A stretch of 5,999 nt of DNA from positions 1 through 5,999 of the forward strand of contig DUWA01000151.1 in assembly GCA_012840755.1 (NCBI GenBank), written 5' to 3'. Source of the stretch: Mycoplasmatota bacterium (GTDB taxonomy: Bacteria; Bacillota_I; Bacilli_A; RF39; UBA660). The position numbers and the translations under genes were made by a program. Positions 1-5,592 of this stretch are shown here, piece by piece. Every line of letters begins with the position of its first letter. Position 1 is the first letter of the stretch. The notes under the pieces are model-generated. The model was not told the origin of the DNA. It saw only the letters and a list, made by a program, of their open reading frames with translations, and made no database searches.

Positions 1-2
1 CA

Positions 3-2156
3 ATAAATTTATTAAATAATATAGAAAATTTCATTAGAAGGATAGGTATTATTGTTATTATAATTGGAGCCATAATACTAACTATTGAAATATATAAAAC
101 ATTAACAGAAAACAGAAAATTAAAAGCATTTAATATAGCAACTTTTACTATAATATATTCAGTTGTAGCTATTTTTTTAAGCTATAATATCGATAAAATA
201 TATTCTACTTTATCCGATGTATCTACGAAAACTTCTAAATATTCAACAAGTATTGTTACCCTTGTTAAAAATGATGTTGATAACATTGAAAATATTGGTA
301 GTAGTGATATAGGTATAATAAATGATGAATCAAGTATTATCGGTTATCAAACCCCTAAGTATATAATGGAAAAAAATAAACTTAAAAATAATTTGGTTTA
401 TTATGATAGTTTTACTGATTTAATTGAACAATTATTTAAGGAAGAAATTGAATATATTTTTCTACCTACTAACTATAAAATACTATTTAATAATATAGAG
501 GGTTTTGATTATAACTTAGATCAAACTAAAATAATTTACTCAGAAGAAAAAGTAATAGAAATAGAAAAAAACGAAGTAACTAAAAAGATTAGTGAACCTT
601 TTACTTTATTATTAATGGGTGTTGACTCAGAAAAAGAGAATATTAAGGACAGTTCATTTAATGGAGATGCACTTATGCTTATTACATTTAACCCAGAAAC
701 ATTAAACGCAACTATATTAAGTATACCGCGTGATACTTATGTGCCTATTACTTGTTTTGCTGGAAAAAGAGAAAATAAAATTACACATGCTGCTTGGTAT
801 GGTGAAGATTGTATGATGGATACAATAGAAAACTTTACAGGTATTAAAATTGACTATTATGTTAAAATCAATTTTAAAGGTGTTGTAAAGGTTGTTGACT
901 CTATTGGAGGGATATATGTAGACGTTCCATATAGTTTTTGTGAACAAGATAGTAATAGGAGATTTGGCAAACATACTATTTATGTAGAAAAAGGATATAG
1001 AAAAATAAATGGTGAACAAGCATTAGCTCTTTCACGTAATAGAAAGCCAAATTCAGAATATTGTACTAAAGAATGGACATATGGATCTCGTAATGACTTT
1101 ATAAGAGGAAGTAACCAACAACTAGTGGTTAAAGGACTACTTTCACAACTAAAAAATATTAATTCATTGAACAAAGTATATGATTTACTTGATACTATAA
1201 AAGACAATATGGAAACTAATATGAGTATTGATGAAATACTATCATTCTATAATATAGGTAAAGATATCCTTATTAAAAGTAAAAATTCTGATATAAATGA
1301 TGCAGTTAAACTTCAAACACTATATTTAAGTGGATATTCAAAAACTATTTTTGATACATCTATGAAGCTTCCTTTATATAATTATGTTCCTTATCAAGGA
1401 AGTATTGATGATATAGTTCATGCTATGAATGTTAACTTAGGAATAAAAGAACCTAAAATTATTAAAAGTTTAAATTTTGATATTAATGAACCTTATAAAG
1501 AAAAAGTTATAGGTCAGGGATATTATAAGGATTCAGAAATTAAACTATTACCTGATTTTATTGGAAAAGACATTTCACAAGCAATAGAATATTTTAAAGA
1601 AAATGGTATTAATTTAGATATTGAATATGTTACTTCAACTGATGGAAATGATTTTGTTGGTAAAATTATAAATCAGTCATTATCTTCAGGAATTCATATA
1701 AAATATATTAATAAGTCTAGTGGAATTAAAATAAAAGCCATTGAAAAAGTTAATATACCGATAGAAGATTTTGATTATTCGCTATGTATATTGGAAGAAA
1801 ATAGCCAAAAATCTAATTGTTTACTTAAAAATTATGTTGGTAAAACTGTTGATGAGTTAAAAACATTTATCAGAAAAACCAAATTAAGTATTTTAATTGA
1901 AGAAATAGAAATAGATGAAAATGATAAGCTATATGATGAAAAATATATAGGGTATATAGTAGAGCAAAGTGTTGATGAAAATACTCCACTTAAGGATTTA
2001 ATAAATAAAACAATAAAAATTAAATATATTAAAGAAACACAAATCCCAGAAGACCCAGGTAATATAACGACTCCAGATAATAACCCTATTGATATACCTT
2101 ATAATCCTATTGATGATATCATTCCTAATAGTGAGGATAATAATATGATACAATAA
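3..2156 (+). CDS. LCP (LytR-CpsA-Psr) family glycopolymer transferase with two PASTA domains, 5' truncated
   Basis: LCP enzymes transfer wall glycopolymers from lipid carriers to peptidoglycan on the outer membrane face. The frame is open from the window edge, so the ATG at 366 is internal and the real start lies upstream; 717 residues are visible. Numbered from base 3: two membrane segments (about 14-31 and 42-62); an extracytoplasmic region resembling a solute-binding-protein fold (about 78-190, starting near SKYSTSIVTL); the LCP core (about 197-381) with GVDS 206-209, Asp222, SIPRD 240-244, NKITHA 258-263, GEQALALSRNR 337-347 and NDFIRG 364-369; PASTA 1 (about 515-581, LPDFIGKDISQAIEYF); PASTA 2 (about 607-677); and a Pro/Asp/Asn-rich tail. 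The core keeps the Asp and Arg residues expected for pyrophosphate and metal binding. Six cysteines (251, 270, 313, 354, 595, 606) lie outside the membrane. The LCP call is secure, PASTA likely, the SBP-like call tentative. The polymer it transfers is unknown. Confidence 0.93.
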   Translation: MNLLNNIENFIRRIGIIVIIIGAIILTIEIYKTLTENRKLKAFNIATFTIIYSVVAIFLSYNIDKIYSTLSDVSTKTSKYSTSIVTLVKNDVDNIENIGSSDIGIINDESSIIGYQTPKYIMEKNKLKNNLVYYDSFTDLIEQLFKEEIEYIFLPTNYKILFNNIEGFDYNLDQTKIIYSEEKVIEIEKNEVTKKISEPFTLLLMGVDSEKENIKDSSFNGDALMLITFNPETLNATILSIPRDTYVPITCFAGKRENKITHAAWYGEDCMMDTIENFTGIKIDYYVKINFKGVVKVVDSIGGIYVDVPYSFCEQDSNRRFGKHTIYVEKGYRKINGEQALALSRNRKPNSEYCTKEWTYGSRNDFIRGSNQQLVVKGLLSQLKNINSLNKVYDLLDTIKDNMETNMSIDEILSFYNIGKDILIKSKNSDINDAVKLQTLYLSGYSKTIFDTSMKLPLYNYVPYQGSIDDIVHAMNVNLGIKEPKIIKSLNFDINEPYKEKVIGQGYYKDSEIKLLPDFIGKDISQAIEYFKENGINLDIEYVTSTDGNDFVGKIINQSLSSGIHIKYINKSSGIKIKAIEKVNIPIEDFDYSLCILEENSQKSNCLLKNYVGKTVDELKTFIRKTKLSILIEEIEIDENDKLYDEKYIGYIVEQSVDENTPLKDLINKTIKIKYIKETQIPEDPGNITTPDNNPIDIPYNPIDDIIPNSEDNNMIQ

Positions 2157-2179
2157 AAGCCAATTAATATTGGCTTTTT
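2156..2179. terminator. Bidirectional Rho-independent terminator between convergent genes
   Basis: A perfect 9-bp stem, AAAGCCAAT (2156-2164) with ATTGGCTTT (2169-2177), closes a TAAT loop. On the + strand it ends in a run of five T (2175-2179), directly after the LCP stop codon. On the minus strand the stem is followed by TTTTATTG, a weaker U tract, and the stop codon of the 65-residue gene (2178-2180) overlaps the stem edge. It therefore plausibly serves both convergent genes. Confidence 0.85.
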
Positions 2180-2375
2180 ATAATATACATAATGGTTTTA
2201 AAATAGAAAGTGCTTTTTTATAATCTATTAATTCTCTAAGTTCATATCTTGTATAATCTGTCTCATAAAAAACCTTTTCATTCTTATGATCAATATGTAT
2301 AATCATCCTATTAACATTATTTTTTCCAACAAGTTTATCTATTACTTCTTTTTCACTAACCACTATTATTTTCAT
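2178..2375 (-). CDS. Small uncharacterised protein, 65 residues
   Basis: I do not recognise this protein. It is probably a real gene: a strong Shine-Dalgarno AAGGAG (2384-2389) sits 8 bases before the ATG, a -10-like TATTAT lies just upstream, and its TAA stop abuts the terminator shared with the LCP gene. The product is short, charged and without a membrane segment or signal peptide, so it is probably cytoplasmic. It opens with a strand-like MKIIVVSEKEV, contains MIIHIDHKNEKVFYETDYTRY (aromatic and acidic), then an ELRELIDYKKALSIL helix-like stretch, and ends hydrophobically in KPLCIL. The alternating strand/helix pattern suggests a small folded domain. It has no zinc-type Cys pairs and no clear helix-turn-helix. 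It stands alone in its transcript, between a terminator and a gap, so context gives little clue to function. Confidence 0.7.
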   Translation of the reverse strand: MKIIVVSEKEVIDKLVGKNNVNRMIIHIDHKNEKVFYETDYTRYELRELIDYKKALSILKPLCIL

Positions 2376-2383
2376 TAAATCAT

Positions 2384-2403
2384 CTCCTTGGTTTTATATA
2401 ATA
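2384..2403 (-). promoter_or_regulatory. Possible -10 box and ribosome binding site of the 65-residue gene
   Basis: Read on the minus strand, TATTAT (2398-2403) could be a -10 box placing the transcription start near 2391. That gives a leader of about 16 bases containing AAGGAG (2384-2389). The matching -35 position (TTTCTT at 2421-2426, 17-base spacer) is poor, so the promoter is tentative. The ribosome binding site is convincing. Confidence 0.4.
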
Positions 2404-2470
2404 CATTATGATTTAATAAAAAGAAAGAAAATTAAATCGACAAATTTTTTAATTATTCATAAAAAAATGA

Positions 2471-2487
2471 AAGAAAATCAGTTTCTT
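2471..2487. repeat. Short inverted repeat, AAGAAA/TTTCTT
   Basis: Arms AAGAAA (2471-2476) and TTTCTT (2482-2487) flank five bases. The centre lies about 20 bases from that of the next inverted repeat, near two helical turns. It could be half of a paired operator, but arms this short and AT-rich can arise by chance. Confidence 0.3.
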
Positions 2488-2491
2488 AAAT

Positions 2492-2507
2492 TGTAATTTG
2501 AATTACA
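2492..2507. repeat. Inverted repeat TGTAATT-TG-AATTACA, operator-like
   Basis: Two perfect 7-base arms (2492-2498 and 2501-2507) are separated by TG. The size and spacing resemble a binding site for a dimeric repressor, and the loop is too short for a hairpin of full arm length. I cannot assign a regulator. It lies about 90 bases upstream of the possible promoter of the 65-residue gene, which is far for simple repression. It also overlaps the possible insertion-sequence end at 2504-2530. Confidence 0.4.
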
Positions 2508-2530
2508 CCAACACCATTTGACAAAGAACC
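2504..2530. mobile_element. Possible relic of an insertion-sequence terminus (ISL3-like end)
   Basis: Read on the minus strand from 2530, this begins GGTTCTTTGTCAAATGG. From memory, ISL3-family termini start with GGCTCTTTGTCAA or a close relative. No second, inverted copy is visible in the window and no transposase is present, so at most this is a solitary remnant. The resemblance is from recall only and could be chance. Confidence 0.22.
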
Positions 2531-2646
2531 AAAATATTTTTTGGGTAAATATATTTAACTCCATTTATAGAATAGAACATTTTTTCATTAAAGCCAAATT
2601 TTGTGAAATTTTTAATAATGAATAATACTTTATAAATTATCGTTTC

Positions 2647-2672
2647 AAAAACCACACCTATGTGGTGCGGTT
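2647..2672 (-). terminator. Rho-independent terminator of the LtaS operon
   Basis: On the minus-strand RNA, AACCGCACC pairs with GGUGUGGUU (nine pairs including one G-U) around a five-base loop (2659-2663). It is followed by a U run (A run 2647-2651 on the + strand). It sits about 30 bases past the stop of the 216-residue gene. On the + strand there is no U run directly after the stem, so it acts one way. It is the most GC-rich hairpin in the gap. Confidence 0.85.
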
Positions 2673-2702
2673 CAAATTTTACTTTAAGAAATTAAATTAA
2701 TT

Positions 2703-3353
2703 TTATTTATTATTAGCTTGCATCTTAGCTATTTCTAATCTGTCTGAATTTTTTACAACAATTATTTGGTATTCCTTTTGATATCCTAAGTCTTTTTTAT
2801 ATTTTACAACTACATTATAGTAATATGCATCTTTAAAAGTAAAATCATTATATTTAAACTCTTTTTTATCTTTACTATCTATAACTACATCTTCTACTAT
2901 AGGAAGTTCTTGAACTCTATCATTATATACATTACTTTTAACGTAATTGTATAAAGTTGATTTTGCTATATTAATAAAATCTTCCTTAAATTGCCCATAG
3001 ACAAACTGAACTCCACCTATATCTGTATTAGAAATTTTATTATCTAAATTAAGAACATCAGATATAAAAAGTTTCGTTATAACTTCTGAATATACATCAT
3101 AATCAATTTCATCTTTATTTAAAATATCTTTTAAATCATTAAATAAATTTTTATAATAAGTTGTCTTATTATCAGTTAATATATAACCAAAAGATTCAAT
3201 ATTATCAACAATTGGTATTTCTTCAATTATTGGTATGTTATTATCACTCTTTATAAACTCATTATATAACACAGATGTAATAACACATATTATTAGTGCA
3301 ATTATCACCAACATCAATATTTTACTTATACTTAAATTTTGCTTTTTTATCAT
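2703..3353 (-). CDS. Uncharacterised membrane-anchored protein, 216 residues, coupled to the LtaS-type gene
   Basis: No known family is recognised with confidence. A short basic N-terminus (MIKKQN) precedes one hydrophobic segment (about 11-30, SKILMLVIIALIICVITSVL). No lipobox follows, so the protein is probably a single-pass anchor with about 185 residues outside the cell. The outer part looks mostly helical around 60-145 (YYKNLFNDLKDILNK, TKLFISDVLNL, then GGVQFVYG at 113-120, then ANI/AKSTLYNYVKSNVY-type helices) and strand-rich from about 150 (LPIVEDVVIDS, YYYNVVVKYKKDLGYQKEY, IIVVKN). Its ATG is one base past the stop of the upstream LtaS-type gene, and its ribosome binding site (GGAG) lies inside the last codons of that gene, so translation is probably coupled. 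The context suggests an accessory to lipoteichoic acid synthesis or another extracytoplasmic envelope role; that is inference. Confidence 0.88.
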   Translation of the reverse strand: MIKKQNLSISKILMLVIIALIICVITSVLYNEFIKSDNNIPIIEEIPIVDNIESFGYILTDNKTTYYKNLFNDLKDILNKDEIDYDVYSEVITKLFISDVLNLDNKISNTDIGGVQFVYGQFKEDFINIAKSTLYNYVKSNVYNDRVQELPIVEDVVIDSKDKKEFKYNDFTFKDAYYYNVVVKYKKDLGYQKEYQIIVVKNSDRLEIAKMQANNK

Positions 3354-3354
3354 A

Positions 3355-5409
3355 CTATTCTCCGTTCATAAGAGCTGCATTTTCTTTTGTTTTTCTAATT
3401 AAATCATGAATTATAATATTATCTGAAATAGAGATTAGTTTATCTGCATAGTCAATATTTTTTTGAATATATTCGATGCTTACTGAATAATTAGGATCTA
3501 ATAGTCTTCCCTCTTCTTTTTGACTATTATAATACATTTTATTAGTCAGCCAATCACCATCAGGGAAAACAACTATATTTTCTTGTACACTAAACATATC
3601 ATTACCTAATGCATAGTCACTCTTAACTCCAAACATATTTCCAACAGTTGGCAGTATATCATACATACCCATTACTTCATCTACTTTGACATTATATTGT
3701 TTGTCTTTTGTCCATATAATAAATGGAACTTTTCTATTAAGCTCATAATCAAAGCTATCCATTCTTTTATAAGTAGGATCGTTTTTACTTATAACAGAAT
3801 CTGTATATGGATCATAGTTATAATATCTTAAAAATTCTCTTGTTTTTAATTTTGCATCGTGATCACCATATATTACTATTACAGTGTTATCTAAAAGACC
3901 ATTATCATCCAAATCATTAATTAATTGTCCTATAGCTTGGTCAGCATAATGCACAGATTTAAAATAGTTTCCTAACATTGTTCCTTCCATATATGGAGCT
4001 GAAATAATTTCTGTCTCTCCGGTTTCCTCATTTACTTTTTCATATTTAAAATCTACAGGAAAATCATCCATTTTTTTCACATCACTAAAAGGAGTGTGAT
4101 TAGTAAGCATGATTATTGTTCCATAATAATTATTATATGTATCATTTACCTTTTTAATTTTATCTACTGATTGTTTAAAAAATGATTTATCACTTAAACC
4201 AAGTCCGATTACTTCATCAATTTTATAATCATTAGTATAACAATAAAATCTGTTATAACCTAATTTATCATGAACTACATTTCTATTCCAAAATGCACAC
4301 TTATTTCCATGCATACTAAAAGTATAATAACCTTGGTCCCTAAATAATTTTTGAATTGTTACATACTCTCTATCAAAATAATTAACAAAAACCGTTCCAC
4401 TTGAAGTTGGTAGAAGTGAACTGCTTAGTGTAAATTCACTATCACTACTTGTTCCTACACTTTCTTGAGCGTAAAAGTTTGAAAAAAACATTCCTTCTTT
4501 AGCAAGTCTATTTAAATTAGGAGTTACTTCCTCTCCATTAAAACTAGCTTCCATAGCAAAGGTTTGCATACTTTCAGCGTGTATAAACAAAACATTTTTG
4601 CCTTTAAATATATTTGTATATTGGTTATCTTCTTTTTCTACTAAAGATTTTTCTAAGTAATATTCTCTAAATTCTTTAGCTGCATTATCATATCCAAATA
4701 AAGGAGTTATTTGGGTACTTACTGATGATGCTATATCATTAAATTGGTATGCAAATATTCCAAATCTAGAAACTATATATTCTCTATTCCATTGTTTTCT
4801 TAATCTACCTAAATCAAGAGATGTTAAAGTTGTTGTAAATACAGCAAAAATAATTCCGCCAACTATTAATGTGTTAAATGCTCTTAATTTACCAATTTCA
4901 ATTTTACCAGCTTTTTCATAATAATTTTTTTGTTTTAACGTTTTATTTATAAAAAATAATGCAAATATTTGCCATAAATAACAAAAATCTTTAATTTCCA
5001 TTACATTTTGAACAACAGCATCTCCAACATCTACTATCTGAAACGAAGTTGCTAATAACGAAACTGATGCAAATGATAAATAATTAGTATAATACATCGA
5101 ATTTATTATACATAAAGCAGTAACAATAATTGCAAGTGTAAAAAAATATTTGAACTGATGATTAGGTTTAAATAAATAACCTATAGCACCAATAATAATA
5201 ACAAAAGCTAAATCACCTAATATTGGTTGAAGTTCAAAAAAATTTTTAATCGTAATAAATCTTAGTAACGTAACATTTATCATTGATGTTGCTATAAAAC
5301 TAAAAAACAAAACATTAGTTTTCATATATTGTTTAGGATTAAACCTAATTTTTTTAATATCTATCCTTTTTAAAAATCCATTTATATTATTAAGTATCTT
5401 TTTTTTCAT
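3355..5409 (-). CDS. ltaS: LtaS-type lipoteichoic acid synthase / phosphoglycerol transferase (sulfatase fold)
   Basis: Members of this family take glycerol-phosphate from phosphatidylglycerol and polymerise it into lipoteichoic acid outside the membrane. The protein has 684 residues from the chosen start, close to the usual 620-700. About five membrane segments lie at 31-52, 61-79, 86-109, 139-155 and 176-197, followed by an extracellular sulfatase-fold domain (about 270-610). Active-site features by alignment to remembered S. aureus LtaS: metal ligand Glu279 in FIHAESMQTF; nucleophile segment GTSSDSEF (319-326); His367, Trp374 and Arg376 in MHGNKCAFWNR; His438 in LTNHTPF; Asp516-His517 in YGDHD. 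The position of the catalytic Thr300 is Ser321 here, with Thr320 just before it. An ATG at 5427 also fits the frame but coincides with the predicted transcription start; GAGGTGG precedes the ATG at 5409. It could instead be a paralogue making another polyol-phosphate polymer. Confidence 0.93.
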   Translation of the reverse strand: MKKKILNNINGFLKRIDIKKIRFNPKQYMKTNVLFFSFIATSMINVTLLRFITIKNFFELQPILGDLAFVIIIGAIGYLFKPNHQFKYFFTLAIIVTALCIINSMYYTNYLSFASVSLLATSFQIVDVGDAVVQNVMEIKDFCYLWQIFALFFINKTLKQKNYYEKAGKIEIGKLRAFNTLIVGGIIFAVFTTTLTSLDLGRLRKQWNREYIVSRFGIFAYQFNDIASSVSTQITPLFGYDNAAKEFREYYLEKSLVEKEDNQYTNIFKGKNVLFIHAESMQTFAMEASFNGEEVTPNLNRLAKEGMFFSNFYAQESVGTSSDSEFTLSSSLLPTSSGTVFVNYFDREYVTIQKLFRDQGYYTFSMHGNKCAFWNRNVVHDKLGYNRFYCYTNDYKIDEVIGLGLSDKSFFKQSVDKIKKVNDTYNNYYGTIIMLTNHTPFSDVKKMDDFPVDFKYEKVNEETGETEIISAPYMEGTMLGNYFKSVHYADQAIGQLINDLDDNGLLDNTVIVIYGDHDAKLKTREFLRYYNYDPYTDSVISKNDPTYKRMDSFDYELNRKVPFIIWTKDKQYNVKVDEVMGMYDILPTVGNMFGVKSDYALGNDMFSVQENIVVFPDGDWLTNKMYYNSQKEEGRLLDPNYSVSIEYIQKNIDYADKLISISDNIIIHDLIRKTKENAALMNGE

Positions 5410-5412
5410 ATG

Positions 5413-5419
5413 CCACCTC
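5413..5419 (-). promoter_or_regulatory. Ribosome binding site deciding the LtaS-type start
   Basis: GAGGTGG on the minus strand lies three bases before the ATG at 5407-5409, and its GAGG core is six bases from that ATG, a good distance. The in-frame ATGs at 5427 and 5421 have no such site upstream; the latter overlaps this site. This supports the 684-residue product starting MKKKILNN. Confidence 0.8.
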
Positions 5420-5433
5420 ATACGCATTAAATA

Positions 5434-5462
5434 ATTATAGCACTTTTTATAAATATTTTCAA
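5434..5462 (-). promoter_or_regulatory. Strong sigma-70/SigA-type promoter of the LtaS operon
   Basis: On the minus strand, -35 TTGAAA (5457-5462), a 17-base spacer, and a perfect -10 TATAAT (5434-5439) with an extended-10 TG at 5441-5442. The predicted transcription start is near 5427, giving a leader of about 18 bases before the ATG at 5409. No room remains for a riboswitch or attenuator in the leader, so control would act at the promoter itself. Confidence 0.85.
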
Positions 5463-5472
5463 TTTATTATTT

Positions 5473-5503
5473 ATAAAAAAAAGACGGTTTAAAACCGTTT
5501 TTG
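5473..5503. terminator. Bidirectional terminator between the YihY-type gene and the LtaS operon
   Basis: ACGGTT (5484-5489) pairs with AACCGT (5493-5498) around TAA. On the minus strand the stem is followed by C and eight U (A run 5475-5482), a strong terminator for the YihY-type gene. On the + strand it is followed by TTTT (5499-5502) and flanking A/T pairs extend it, so it also works that way, although no + strand gene ends here. It lies just upstream of the LtaS promoter and insulates the operon. Confidence 0.8.
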
Positions 5504-5592
5504 CTTCTTATAAGCCTAAAATAACCGTTTGTAGTCTGTTTTCAATACATACCGGTAAATATGTACAATAATATTATTTACTGTTACTTTAT

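Larger units (their letters stand above)
2376..2702. other. 327-base intergenic region, no conventional gene
   Basis: This gap separates the 65-residue gene from the 3' end of the LtaS operon, both on the minus strand. Reading upward in coordinate it holds: the ribosome binding site and possible promoter of the small gene (2384-2426), two short inverted repeats (2471-2487 and 2492-2507), an insertion-sequence-like end (2504-2530), an AT-rich stretch, and the operon terminator (2647-2672). The minus strand is open for 62 codons (2506-2691), but the only ATG in it with room (2580) has no ribosome binding site, so I do not call it a gene. Confidence 0.6.

Noticed and set aside
366..368. ATG at 366 as the start of the LCP gene
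   Set aside because: The same frame is open back to base 3 and encodes two membrane spans and the start of the extracellular domain, so this Met is internal.
717..1207. Two minus-strand open frames of 100 and 75 codons inside the LCP gene
   Set aside because: They lie fully within the LCP core on the opposite strand, have no ribosome binding site of note, and their Ser/Phe/Asn-rich translations are typical antisense shadows of an AT-rich gene.
2467..2496. Nine-codon + strand mini-ORF
   Set aside because: It has no ribosome binding site and is too short; the run of A before the ATG is simply base composition.
2518..2551. TTGACA at 2518-2523 as the -35 of a + strand promoter
   Set aside because: No -10 box lies 16-18 bases downstream (the 17-base position reads TTGGGT), and no + strand gene follows; the motif is also explained by the possible insertion-sequence end.
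5493..5530. Direct repeat AACCGTTT at 5493-5500 and 5523-5530 as an attenuator switch
   Set aside because: The second copy could pair with the left terminator arm, but there is no leader peptide or gene directly downstream on either strand that such a switch would control.
5546..5581. Overlapping AT-rich hairpins just after the YihY-type stop (TACATA/TATGTA and GTAAATA/TATTTAC)
   Set aside because: The arms are short and AT-rich, the loops are long and there is no U run; the real terminator lies further on at 5473-5503.
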